Below are positions 1-7,377 of a DNA stretch of 10,010 nt, piece after piece. The DNA comes from Moraxellaceae bacterium (GTDB lineage Bacteria > Pseudomonadota > Gammaproteobacteria > Pseudomonadales > Moraxellaceae): NCBI GenBank assembly GCA_021156385.1, contig JAJNDL010000036.1, positions 1 to 10,010 on the forward strand, written 5' to 3'. A program made the position numbers and the translations under genes. Below the pieces are notes generated by a model, which saw only the letters and a list, made by a program, of their open reading frames with translations, searched no databases and was not told where the DNA came from. Positions within the stretch are counted from its first letter, which is position 1. The number at the start of each line of letters is the position of its first letter.

Positions 1-1177
1 CGTGCACGCGACGGCGGTGCCGGAGCTGCGCATCTGCGGCAACCGCTTCCTGCAGAACCGGCTCAATGCCGTGCACCTGGACATCGGCAGCGGTGGCATC
101 GTCGCCGACAACCACATCACCGGGACGCAGGGCCCTTATGCGCTGTACTTCAACAAGAACGCCACCAACATCTGGGTGCTGCGCAACGACATCTCGGAGA
201 ACAAGCGCAGCGGCATGTCGGTCAACGACAGCGCCGACATCGTCATCGCCGGCAACAGGATCCGCCAGAACTTCGATGCCATCTTCCTGCAGGCCTCGGA
301 GCGCGTCCTGCTCGCCGACAACGAGATCCTCGACCACCAGCGCCATGGCGTGAGCCTGCGCGATGCCGGGCCGATCCGCTTCCAGAACGACCGCATCGGC
401 CCCAACCGCGGCGTCGGCATCATGGCCAAGAAGGCCAAGATCCCGGATGCGCTGGCCGGCACGGCCGCGAAGTTCATCCCCGAGGTGCAGCTGGCCAAGG
501 ACGCGGCGGCATCCGCCAAGGCGGTGCAGGCGAAGAAGAAGCCCGCTGGTGGCGGCTTCGTGCCCTTCGACATGCCCGAGGAGGAAGTCGTGGTGGTGAA
601 GTCCTCGCTGGGCGTGGAGCCGATCAAGCGCGATCCGGCCGACAACCGTGTCGAGATCCACGGCGTGCTGCTGCAGGGCAACCACAGCAGCGCGATGGAA
701 GTGGAAGCGCCCTACAACATCGTCTTCGATCAGGCCGAGGTGATGTATCCGGACGTGCGCCGCCGGCCGGTTTTCCGGGGCGTGCTCAACGATTTCGAAT
801 CCGACATCCTCTTCCGCCTGCCGCGGAAGAAAACGCTGGAGTTCGCCCCCCTGGCACCTGCGAAGGCGAAGACCAAGGCGAAGCCGGCAGTGGCAGCACC
901 GAAGGCGGCCGGCAAGGCGCGGGCCGTGCCGGTCGCACTGCCGTCGCCGTCGCGTGAAGCTGTGGCGCCACGGCATGCCGTGCCGCGGGTGGCGCCGGCC
1001 GAGCCGGATTCCGCGCCAGTGCGGGCGCTGCCATCCGCAGGACTATCGAAGCAGGAAGCCCAGCCGTCGCCGCAGCCACAGTCGCAACCCGGGACCGAGG
1101 CGATCTCGTCGCCGCAGGCAGGAGCCCTGCCGCAACAGGAAGGAGAGCCGCCGGCGCAGCCAGCGCCCGCGATCTGA
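1..1177 (+). CDS. Right-handed parallel beta-helix protein, 3' part (start outside window)
   Basis: The reading frame is open from the window edge, so the N-terminus is missing; residues are numbered from base 2. Six beta-helix rungs are visible at residues 10-140. Asn-containing turns (GN, DN, RN, GN, DN, QN) recur every 22-25 residues at about 13, 36, 61, 84, 106 and 128, the pattern of parallel beta-helix proteins such as mannuronan C5-epimerases (AlgG) and NosD/CASH-domain proteins. An Ala/Lys-rich insert follows (about 141-190), then another strand-rich piece (about 215-285). The last roughly 105 residues are a Pro/Ala/Gln-rich, probably disordered tail that normal AlgG does not have. 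The AlgG catalytic DPHD motif is not in the visible part and would lie upstream if present. The gene converges on the alginate operon. A role on alginate or another polysaccharide is inferred from fold and neighbourhood only; substrate and activity cannot be read from this fragment. Confidence 0.75.
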   Translation, partial: VHATAVPELRICGNRFLQNRLNAVHLDIGSGGIVADNHITGTQGPYALYFNKNATNIWVLRNDISENKRSGMSVNDSADIVIAGNRIRQNFDAIFLQASERVLLADNEILDHQRHGVSLRDAGPIRFQNDRIGPNRGVGIMAKKAKIPDALAGTAAKFIPEVQLAKDAAASAKAVQAKKKPAGGGFVPFDMPEEEVVVVKSSLGVEPIKRDPADNRVEIHGVLLQGNHSSAMEVEAPYNIVFDQAEVMYPDVRRRPVFRGVLNDFESDILFRLPRKKTLEFAPLAPAKAKTKAKPAVAAPKAAGKARAVPVALPSPSREAVAPRHAVPRVAPAEPDSAPVRALPSAGLSKQEAQPSPQPQSQPGTEAISSPQAGALPQQEGEPPAQPAPAI

Positions 1178-1511
1178 GCCTGGGCATGTGTGGAGGTGTC
1201 GTGCGGAATGGCGCGCGGAATGTCATGGCGCATTCCGTAGGGCACACCGGAGCCTGAAGGCCTGGCAATGAGTTCCTTCCAGGCCTGTTGTCGCGGGAAA
1301 TGGGAAAAACGGGTCGTCTGTGCTTCTCGATTGCGATGCGGCAGCGGCTTTTGCCGGGCTCTCTCAGGCAGGGGCGCCGGGCCAGGCCGGTCTGACGGCG
1401 CAGCCGTCGGGCTCCGGGCGCAACGCCCATTTCAGGATGCATTTCCTCTGCCGCCTGAATCCGGTTGTCGCAGTCGTGGTCTCATGTTGCCGGCCACAAA
1501 TGCCACCCAAT
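1178..1511. other. Non-coding convergent intergenic region
   Basis: I see no convincing gene between the stop of the beta-helix gene and the shared terminator. The short open frames here lack ribosome sites and family resemblance. The stretch holds three copies of CGGAATG (1204-1210, 1216-1222 and inverted at 1231-1237), an inverted repeat AGGCCTGG/CCAGGCCT (1258-1265 with 1279-1286), and a tight hairpin GACGGC-gca-GCCGTC (1394-1408). None of these is followed by a T tract. Confidence 0.6.
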
Positions 1512-1540
1512 AAAAACCACGCCGAAGGGCGTGGTTTTTT
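1512..1540. terminator. Bidirectional Rho-independent terminator between beta-helix gene and algA
   Basis: An 8-bp GC-rich stem, ACCACGCC (1516-1523) with GGCGTGGT (1528-1535), closes a 4-base loop and is flanked by A residues on the left and T residues on the right. It therefore works in both directions. On the minus strand it lies about 14 bases after the algA stop and ends the alginate operon. On the plus strand it can end transcripts from the beta-helix gene. Confidence 0.9.
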
Positions 1541-1553
1541 ATTGCGGGCTGTC

Positions 1554-3044
1554 TCACTGCACGGCTTTCACCACGCTTTCCACTTTCTCCACCTTCTCGG
1601 TCTTCTCCGTCACCTCCAGGACAGGCACGCGGCCGTAGCTGTCCTTGAAGCGGACGATGTCGTCTTCACCGAGATAGGTGCCGGACTGCACCTCGATCAC
1701 CTCCAGCGGAATCTTGCCGGGATTGGCGAGGCGGTGCGTGGAGCCCAGCGGAATGTAGGTGGACTGGTTCTCGGTGAGCAGGAAGGTCTTGTCGTCGCAG
1801 GTGACCTCGGCCGTGCCGCGCACCACGATCCAGTGCTCGGCGCGGTGGTGGTGCATCTGCAGCGAGAGCGTGGCGCCCGGATTGACCACGATATGCTTGA
1901 CCTGGAAACGCGAGCCGCTGTCCAGCGAGTCGTAGGTGCCCCAGGGACGGTGCACCAGGCGGTGGTCGGTGGCCTCGCCACGCTTGTGCTCCTTGAGCAG
2001 GTTCACCATGTCCTTGACGCGCTGGGCGTGGTGGCGGCTGGTGATGAGCACGGCATCGCGCGTTTCCACCGCCACGATGTCCTGCACGCCGACCAGCGCG
2101 ACGGCGCGCGACTGCGACTGCACCAGGCAGTCGGTGCTGTCGAGCACGATGGCGTCGCCCTGCACGACATTGCCCTTGTCGTCCTGCGGCAGCACCTCCC
2201 ATACGGCCTGCCAGGAGCCGACGTCGGTCCAGTCGGCGGCCAGCGGGATCACGGCGGCGCGGTCGGTCTTCTCCATCACGGCGTAGTCGATGGAGTCCTC
2301 CGGCGTTTCCTGGAAGGAGGCGGCATCGGTGAGGAAGGCTTCGCCGTCCCACTGGCCGAGGCGCACGGATTTCTCCACTGCCGCAAAGATGTCGGGGCGG
2401 AATTTCTGCAGCTCCTCGAGATAGCGGCTGGCGCGGAACATGAACATGCCGCTGTTCCAGAGGTAGCCCGGCGTTTTCAGGTATTCCTTGGCGGTGTCCG
2501 AGTTGGGCTTCTCGATGAAGCGCTCGATGGCATAGCCGCCGGAGGTGGTGTCCACCGGCGCGCCGCACTTGATGTAGCCGTAACCGGTTTCGGCGCGCTC
2601 GGGCTTGATGCCGAAGGTCACCAGGAAGCCGGCCTCGGCCAGGGCGGCGCCGTTTTCCACGGCTTCGGCCAGGGCCTCGGTCTTGCCGATGAAATGGTCC
2701 GAGGGCAGGACGAGCAGGATGGGATCACCCTGGTCGCCGCGCATGGTGAAGGCGGCAAGCGCGATCGCCGGCGCGGTGTTGCGCCCCTCCAGCTCCAGCA
2801 CCAGCTCGAAGTCGCGCAGGCCGATCTCGTCGAGCTGGTGCTTGATCAGGAAGCGGTGCCAGAAGTTGGCGACCAGCATGGGTTTCTCGTCGGTGATGTG
2901 GCCCAGCCGGCTGAGGGTGGCCTGCAACAGCGAGCGATCACCGAGCAGCGAGATGAACTGCTTGGGGTAGGTGGAACGGGAGGCCGGCCACAAGCGCGAG
3001 CCACTACCGCCACAGATGACTACAGGCCTTACTCTTGACTGCAT
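1554..3044 (-). CDS. algA: AlgA: bifunctional mannose-6-phosphate isomerase / mannose-1-phosphate guanylyltransferase
   Basis: This cytoplasmic enzyme makes GDP-mannose for alginate, acting first (isomerase) and third (guanylyltransferase) in the route from fructose-6-phosphate; AlgC acts between. The 496-residue product is close to the roughly 480 usual for the type II family. The nucleotidyltransferase signature GGSGSRLWPASR is at residues 12-23, followed by PKQF; FIEKP is at 176-180. The C-terminal cupin isomerase domain carries QMHHHRAEHW from residue 396, with its metal-binding histidines. I chose the ATG at 3044 because AAGGAG sits 7 bases upstream; a further ATG at 3077 would add 11 residues unlike the family. 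The start lies inside algL (41-base overlap), indicating translational coupling. The last roughly 20 residues form a Lys/Glu/Val-rich repeat tail that looks like an extra extension. Last gene of the operon. Confidence 0.96.
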   Translation of the reverse strand: MQSRVRPVVICGGSGSRLWPASRSTYPKQFISLLGDRSLLQATLSRLGHITDEKPMLVANFWHRFLIKHQLDEIGLRDFELVLELEGRNTAPAIALAAFTMRGDQGDPILLVLPSDHFIGKTEALAEAVENGAALAEAGFLVTFGIKPERAETGYGYIKCGAPVDTTSGGYAIERFIEKPNSDTAKEYLKTPGYLWNSGMFMFRASRYLEELQKFRPDIFAAVEKSVRLGQWDGEAFLTDAASFQETPEDSIDYAVMEKTDRAAVIPLAADWTDVGSWQAVWEVLPQDDKGNVVQGDAIVLDSTDCLVQSQSRAVALVGVQDIVAVETRDAVLITSRHHAQRVKDMVNLLKEHKRGEATDHRLVHRPWGTYDSLDSGSRFQVKHIVVNPGATLSLQMHHHRAEHWIVVRGTAEVTCDDKTFLLTENQSTYIPLGSTHRLANPGKIPLEVIEVQSGTYLGEDDIVRFKDSYGRVPVLEVTEKTEKVEKVESVVKAVQ

Positions 3045-4161
3045 TTGGCAACTCCTTGCTGATGTTCTCGTAAACATCCGTGAGGTTCCCGCCCAGGCGG
3101 CGGCCCGAGAAGGGCTGATAGGCTGCCTTCAGTTTCATCAGCTTCTCGTCGTCGGGACAGGCCCGCGCCAGGATGGCGACCCAGATCATGGCGCGGCCAT
3201 CCGGATTCGCCTCGATGACCTGCCTGGCGCCGGCGCGTTGCGCGAAGAAGGTCGGGTCGCGCACACCCTCGGCGACGCGGTTGATCAGGCGGCAGATGGC
3301 GCAGTCGCGCTCGGCATACAGGTCGACGCCATTGACGCGGCCGATCTCGGCCAGCATCACCAGCGGCTGCAGGGCGTAGATGTGGTAGTTGAGGGCGCGC
3401 GAGCGGCGTGCCATCTCGCGCGGCAGCACGCCGTCCTTGTCGATGGCGGCGACGCTGGTGCGGTAGGCGTCTAGCGCCCAGTCCAGCAGCTCGCGGTCCT
3501 GCGTCGCGATGGCGGCCGCGCCGACGGCGGCACCGGCCCAGTAGTAGTGGTTGTTGAGCTTCTCCTGCGGGATGTCGTTGTGCTCGTCGATGACGGTGTT
3601 GGCGACGCGCACCATCCAGTCGCGCACCGACTGCATCTTCCTGGTGTCGAGGCCGGGCGCGTCCTGGATCTTCAGGAAGCTGAAGGCCGTGGCAGCCAGC
3701 GTCCACTTGCGTACCGCCTTGCCGGTCATGTTGGCCTCGCCCATGAGGGCATCGGCCTTCGCCCAGGCCTGCATCCAGTCCAGCGCGCACTGCGCGGCGG
3801 CGGCCTGGCCGTGCACATAGCGGTCGGAGAGTTTCGTCAGGCCGGCCTCGAACTCCTCCATGGGGCGGGTGAGGTTCTTGTAGCGCGCCTCGGCGTCCTC
3901 GTTGATGACGTCGCGCGCCTTGCCCGAGCCTTCGTACTTGCTCGGGAAGTCCAGCGGGCCGGTGAAGGGCGCGGGCGGGGCCGGGCAGTTCATGCGGCGA
4001 TCATCCAGCGATTTCACCTTGAGGCCTGCGAAGGGACTGGCGAGCAGCAGGGGCCGCGTTTTCTCCGCCAGCGCCTCGGGCGAGGGCCCGGCGGTGGCGC
4101 TGCAGGCGGTTGCCAGCAGCGCCGACAGCGACAGTGCCTGCATGGCCTTTCTAGATGGCAT
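3004..4161 (-). CDS. algL: AlgL: periplasmic mannuronate (alginate) lyase, PL5 family
   Basis: AlgL cleaves polymannuronate by beta-elimination in the periplasm, clearing or trimming polymer that is not exported. From the ATG at 4161 the product has 385 residues, against about 367 for the Pseudomonas protein. The family's catalytic residues are visible: Lys75 in SKYEGS, Asn204-His205 in NNHYYW, and Arg255 with Tyr262 in the RALNYHIYAL segment. The N-terminus is a signal sequence (Arg4, Lys5, then a hydrophobic stretch to about residue 20). Its end reads LATACS, so either Ala-X-Ala cleavage or lipid attachment at Cys20 is possible. I prefer 4161 because it supplies the positive residues of a signal peptide; the ATG at 4143 has AAGG only 2 bases upstream and lacks them. 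Neither start has an ideal ribosome site. The start overlaps the algX stop by 11 bases, and the 3' end overlaps algA by 41 bases, so the last 13 or so residues are encoded within algA. Confidence 0.95.
   Translation of the reverse strand: MPSRKAMQALSLSALLATACSATAGPSPEALAEKTRPLLLASPFAGLKVKSLDDRRMNCPAPPAPFTGPLDFPSKYEGSGKARDVINEDAEARYKNLTRPMEEFEAGLTKLSDRYVHGQAAAAQCALDWMQAWAKADALMGEANMTGKAVRKWTLAATAFSFLKIQDAPGLDTRKMQSVRDWMVRVANTVIDEHNDIPQEKLNNHYYWAGAAVGAAAIATQDRELLDWALDAYRTSVAAIDKDGVLPREMARRSRALNYHIYALQPLVMLAEIGRVNGVDLYAERDCAICRLINRVAEGVRDPTFFAQRAGARQVIEANPDGRAMIWVAILARACPDDEKLMKLKAAYQPFSGRRLGGNLTDVYENISKELPNAVKSKACSHLWR
3052..3057 (-). promoter_or_regulatory. Ribosome binding site of algA inside algL
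   Basis: AAGGAG on the minus strand lies 7 bases before the ATG at 3044. It decides the algA start against the upstream in-frame ATG at 3077 and lies within the 3' end of algL. Confidence 0.75.
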
Positions 4162-5527
4162 GGCGTTCACAGACCTGGACCTCCACATCGATCTTCTTGT
4201 CGGTGGGCTGGGGCAGGCGCAGGCCGACGCTGAACAGCGTGTCGTCCGCGAACTGGCCGTTGTCCGGCAGCTCGAACCAGAACGTGCCGTCGTGTTTCAC
4301 GTAGGGGTGGCGCTCCACCTTGAGCTTCTCGTGATGGCCGCTCATGTAGGTGACGTTGAGGAAGAAGTTGAAGACGGAAGGGTCGTTGAACTTGAAACGC
4401 AGCAGGTGGTTCTTGGCCACCAGCGGTAGCACGTTGCCGCCATGCGCGTTGGCCAGGGGATCGCTCTCGACATCGCTGACCGCGCCCTTGCCGGTGAGCA
4501 GGCCTTCCGACTTGCAGCCCCCCGAAAGTTCCGCTGCGATCAGGCGGTAGAAGGAGGGCGAGTCCAGGGTGAACTGGCCGGGCAGCTCCCAGATCAGGAC
4601 CTTGGGCGGATTCGTCCTGAACATGCCGTCCAGGATGATCTGCTCGAGCGCACCGTTGTAGGCACCGCCGCGGATGGCGCGGTTGTCGATGCCGACCGAC
4701 ATGTACTCCTCCATGAAGCCGGCGAAGTTGTAGTCGAGCTTGCCCTTGCTGAAGGACGTGCCGATCAGCGCCACTTCCTTGGTGCTCACGGTCTCGCCGA
4801 AGAGGGCGTCCTCCTCGTTGCCGCCGGTATTGTTCTTCGGCAGCGTGGTGTAGAGCTGCACGTACTGGTTGGGCAGGCTCATGCCGCAGATGCGCGCCGC
4901 GACGGTGGAGAGCGTGCCGTATTTCTTGACGATGCCTTTCAGCTCGGTGACATGCTCCTGCTTCTTCAGCTGCTGGTAGACGGGCAGCTTCATGATGGTG
5001 TCGGCGACCAGGCGCGCGCTCTTCTGCGAGCCGTAGGTCGACCAGTGGTGGTCGCGGCGCTGGAAGAACAGGCCCGTCTTGTCGGGAATGAGCTTCCCGA
5101 AGTCGGGCACGACATAGCCGAGGCTGCGCAGCTGCGCGTTGGCGGCCAGGTAGGACTGCAGCGCGCGCTGCTTGTTGTAGCCCGGGTAGCTGATCTTGTC
5201 CGGGTGCATCAGCGCGCGCGGCGGCGTGTACACGATCACCACCGTGGTGCCGTGCTTGTCGAAGATGCGCTTCAGCTTGGCCAGGCCCTCCATGGCCGTG
5301 GGCGTGAAGGCGAAGTCCTGGCGCAGGTCGAGATCGGTGGCGAAGATCCAGCTGCCGTCCCCGTTGAACAGGTAGCGCAGCGCCTTGCCGGCCGTGTTGT
5401 AGGAGGTTTCGAGCCCCACCTCGGGGCAGAGCTCGAAACAGGTGGTGCCAGGCGCGCAGCGGGCGAAAGCCGGCCCGCTGAGCAGTGCCAGCACCAGGGC
5501 GATGAGGGACAGTCCGTGTCTCTTCAT
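4151..5527 (-). CDS. algX: AlgX: periplasmic alginate O-acetyltransferase
   Basis: AlgX is the terminal acetyltransferase that places acetyl groups on mannuronate as polymer crosses the periplasm; it also belongs to the export scaffold. The 458-residue product is close to the roughly 474 usual. Residues 1-22 form a clear signal peptide ending AFA. The SGNH-like catalytic domain shows RRDHHW at 157-162, giving the catalytic Asp159-x-His161, and GTSFS at 256-260 with the candidate nucleophile Ser258. The remaining C-terminal part, beyond about residue 340, is beta-rich and corresponds in position to the carbohydrate-binding module of AlgX. All key residues are present, so this copy looks functional. 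It begins 9 bases after the algF stop with no strong ribosome site of its own, which suggests translational coupling. In the known Pseudomonas order algX follows algG; here it follows algF. Confidence 0.94.
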   Translation of the reverse strand: MKRHGLSLIALVLALLSGPAFARCAPGTTCFELCPEVGLETSYNTAGKALRYLFNGDGSWIFATDLDLRQDFAFTPTAMEGLAKLKRIFDKHGTTVVIVYTPPRALMHPDKISYPGYNKQRALQSYLAANAQLRSLGYVVPDFGKLIPDKTGLFFQRRDHHWSTYGSQKSARLVADTIMKLPVYQQLKKQEHVTELKGIVKKYGTLSTVAARICGMSLPNQYVQLYTTLPKNNTGGNEEDALFGETVSTKEVALIGTSFSKGKLDYNFAGFMEEYMSVGIDNRAIRGGAYNGALEQIILDGMFRTNPPKVLIWELPGQFTLDSPSFYRLIAAELSGGCKSEGLLTGKGAVSDVESDPLANAHGGNVLPLVAKNHLLRFKFNDPSVFNFFLNVTYMSGHHEKLKVERHPYVKHDGTFWFELPDNGQFADDTLFSVGLRLPQPTDKKIDVEVQVCERHAI

Positions 5528-5536
5528 GTCGGTGTG

Positions 5537-6190
5537 TCAGGTTTCCGAGGCGATATAGCTTTCACGTACATAGGCGCGGACTTCGCCCGCGACCTGGGTG
5601 ACGAAGATGCTGTAGATGCGTTCCGGCGCGAAGGCGACCTGGCCGATGTCGAAGAGGTTCTGGTTGCCCTTGCCGAAGACGCCGAACTCGACGCGCACCG
5701 GGTTGATCTCGCGACTGCCGATGCCCTTGGGCGGCGTGTCGTTGACGACGCTGAGCTTGCCGTTGGAGGTCATCAGCTTGACCCCGTCCTGCTGGCTCAG
5801 GTTGTAGAAGATCACGAAGGTCTTGCCCTGGTTGCTGGGCTGCGGATCGGACAGCAGCGAGCCCTCGTGCGGGCCGCCGCAGATCAGGGTGTAGAACTTT
5901 CCTTCCTCGATGTCGGCCATGATGCTCTTGTTGCCGCAGCTCAGCGAGCGACCGCCGGCCACTACGGTCAGGTAGGGCGAGACTTCGCCAGTCTGCAGGC
6001 CGCCCACGTAGCGCTCGCCGAACTTGGCCTTGCCGGAGCTGATGGGGGCGCCGGCGTTGAAGATGCGCACGCCGGCGTTGCCCGGCGGGATGGCGGCCTT
6101 GTAGAGGCCGTTCTTGTCCGCCAGCACGGTGGGCGGCGCCAGCAGGGTGGCGAGGAAGAGTGCGGGTGCCGCAAGGCGTCTTGTATTCAT
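5537..6190 (-). CDS. algF: AlgF: periplasmic alginate O-acetylation protein
   Basis: AlgF is a periplasmic partner needed for alginate O-acetylation, acting with AlgI, AlgJ and AlgX. From the ATG at 6190 the product has 217 residues, matching the family's usual length of about 216. Residues 1-24 are a signal peptide (two Arg at 4-5, hydrophobic core, Val-Leu-Ala before the mature DKNGLY start). The mature protein is beta-rich with two cysteines that could pair, as expected for the two small beta-sandwich domains of the family. Upstream in-frame ATGs at 6208 and 6196 exist, but AAGGAG lies exactly 6 bases before 6190 and that start gives the cleanest signal peptide. The gene follows algJ by about 34 bases. 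Confidence 0.93.
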   Translation of the reverse strand: MNTRRLAAPALFLATLLAPPTVLADKNGLYKAAIPPGNAGVRIFNAGAPISSGKAKFGERYVGGLQTGEVSPYLTVVAGGRSLSCGNKSIMADIEEGKFYTLICGGPHEGSLLSDPQPSNQGKTFVIFYNLSQQDGVKLMTSNGKLSVVNDTPPKGIGSREINPVRVEFGVFGKGNQNLFDIGQVAFAPERIYSIFVTQVAGEVRAYVRESYIASET

Positions 6191-6196
6191 GAACAT

Positions 6197-6202
6197 CTCC
6201 TT
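6197..6202 (-). promoter_or_regulatory. Ribosome binding site of algF
   Basis: AAGGAG on the minus strand, 6 bases before the ATG at 6190. It selects this start over the in-frame ATGs at 6196 and 6208; the latter two lie too close to it or before it. Confidence 0.7.
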
Positions 6203-6224
6203 GTCCATCGGGAAGCCCGGCGCA

Positions 6225-7364
6225 TCACTGGGCGAAGTAGGATTTGCGCGGCGTGTAGTCCATGGCCACGCTGCGTACCGGCATTTCCCAGATCACCAGC
6301 CGGGGCGCGGTCTTGCCGGCCTCCAGCTTCTCCAGGAATTTCTCCATGGGCGCGAAGGGGCCCTTGCCTTTTTCGGAGATGTTGTCGATCTCGGTCTGCA
6401 GCGAGGAACGCAGCCAGCCCGTGAAGTTCCAGCGTTCGTCGGCACTGTAGCTGGTGCCGACCAGCGCGACCGGATTGCCGGCATCGCCGAAGAGTGCACC
6501 GGCATCGTTGGCGGTGGCGGCGCTGGATACCACGTAGGACGTGTACGACTCCGGCGGCGGCAGCAGCCCGGCAAAGGTCGGGCGCACCGGCACGTAGTTC
6601 TCGAGGTCGCTTTCCAGTGGCTGCGCCTTCACCGGCTGCACGGTGTAGGGGCGCGCTTCCCAGCGCACGTGGCCGTCGGTCTGCGCCCAGCGCGCGACAG
6701 CGGCGGCGGCGATGCGCGAGCCGGTCGGCGTCCAGTGCGTCTCGCTGCGGAAGAAGGTGTCCTGGCCGCGCGCGCGGGCCTGCTGCAGGTCTTCGTCCAG
6801 CCCCACCCAGGGGATGCCGTGGTGCGTCAGGTAACCGGTCACGGCGGAGGTCGGCAGGATGTGGCCGCGCAGCTCCGCCGGTACCTTGTCCCGGTAGACC
6901 TCGGCCTTGCCGGGAATCGGCAGGATCACGACCTCAAGACCCTTGGCGCGCAGCGCTTCCACGGTGCTGCGGATCTGCGCGAGGTTTTTCTCCAGCGTCT
7001 TGGCGCGCTGCGAAGGCAGCGGGAACTCTTCGTTGGTGAAGAGCCAGCCGTCGTCGCCGATCACCACGCCGGGCTTGCCGGAGCCCAGTACCGCCAGCTC
7101 CAGCGCCGCCCAGCTGTTGAGGGAGCGTTCGCTGTAGGGGTGGTGCTTGGCCACGTGCTTCTCGAAGTCGGCGGCGAGCTTGCCGTCGACGAGGGTCAGG
7201 CTGCTGCTCTTCTCGTAGCGCAGCGCGACAGGGATGGTGAGGAGGAAACTCAGCACGAGCAGGGCCAGCCAGAGCACGGCATTGGCGCTGACGAGCATGG
7301 GGACCAGGGAGGCCCCGCCTTCTTCCTTGCTGCCGAGTACGACGCTTGCGGATTCCATTTCCAT
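6225..7364 (-). CDS. algJ: AlgJ: inner-membrane-anchored alginate O-acetylation protein, with Glu in place of the motif Asp
   Basis: AlgJ is a periplasm-facing SGNH-like protein of the alginate acetylation complex, thought to act between AlgI and AlgX. The 379-residue product compares with about 391 in Pseudomonas. One membrane segment (about residues 27-48) after a short cytoplasmic leader fits an uncleaved anchor. GTSYS at 303-307 holds the candidate nucleophile Ser305. The position of the family's catalytic Asp-x-His reads SETHWTPTG, so Glu208-Thr-His210 replaces the expected Asp (codon GAG). The His and the Ser are kept. The open frame extends 53 codons upstream into algI, but ATG 7364 has GAGGG 7 bases before it and gives the normal family N-terminus; ATG 7358 is an alternative two codons in. 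The ribosome site overlaps the algI stop, so the two genes are coupled. Confidence 0.93.
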   Translation of the reverse strand: MEMESASVVLGSKEEGGASLVPMLVSANAVLWLALLVLSFLLTIPVALRYEKSSSLTLVDGKLAADFEKHVAKHHPYSERSLNSWAALELAVLGSGKPGVVIGDDGWLFTNEEFPLPSQRAKTLEKNLAQIRSTVEALRAKGLEVVILPIPGKAEVYRDKVPAELRGHILPTSAVTGYLTHHGIPWVGLDEDLQQARARGQDTFFRSETHWTPTGSRIAAAAVARWAQTDGHVRWEARPYTVQPVKAQPLESDLENYVPVRPTFAGLLPPPESYTSYVVSSAATANDAGALFGDAGNPVALVGTSYSADERWNFTGWLRSSLQTEIDNISEKGKGPFAPMEKFLEKLEAGKTAPRLVIWEMPVRSVAMDYTPRKSYFAQ

Positions 7365-7371
7365 GGCGGTG

Positions 7372-7377
7372 CCCTCA
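7372..7377 (-). promoter_or_regulatory. Ribosome binding site of algJ overlapping the algI stop codon
   Basis: TGAGGG on the minus strand lies 7 bases before the ATG at 7364; its TGA is the algI stop. This arrangement implies that algJ translation depends on ribosomes ending on algI. Confidence 0.65.

Noticed and set aside
1394..1408. GACGGC-gca-GCCGTC hairpin as a terminator
   Set aside because: No T tract follows on either strand; the nearby hairpin at 1512-1540 is a far better terminator for both genes.
1320..3038. Long plus-strand open frame of 572 codons opposite algA
   Set aside because: It is antisense to the clearly conserved algA. Its composition (His, Val, Ala and Gly rich) is typical of a mirror frame in GC-rich DNA, and it lacks a start signal and family resemblance.
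4442..6424. Plus-strand open frame of 660 codons opposite algX and algF
   Set aside because: It crosses the junctions of three conserved minus-strand genes and has the biased composition of an antisense shadow.
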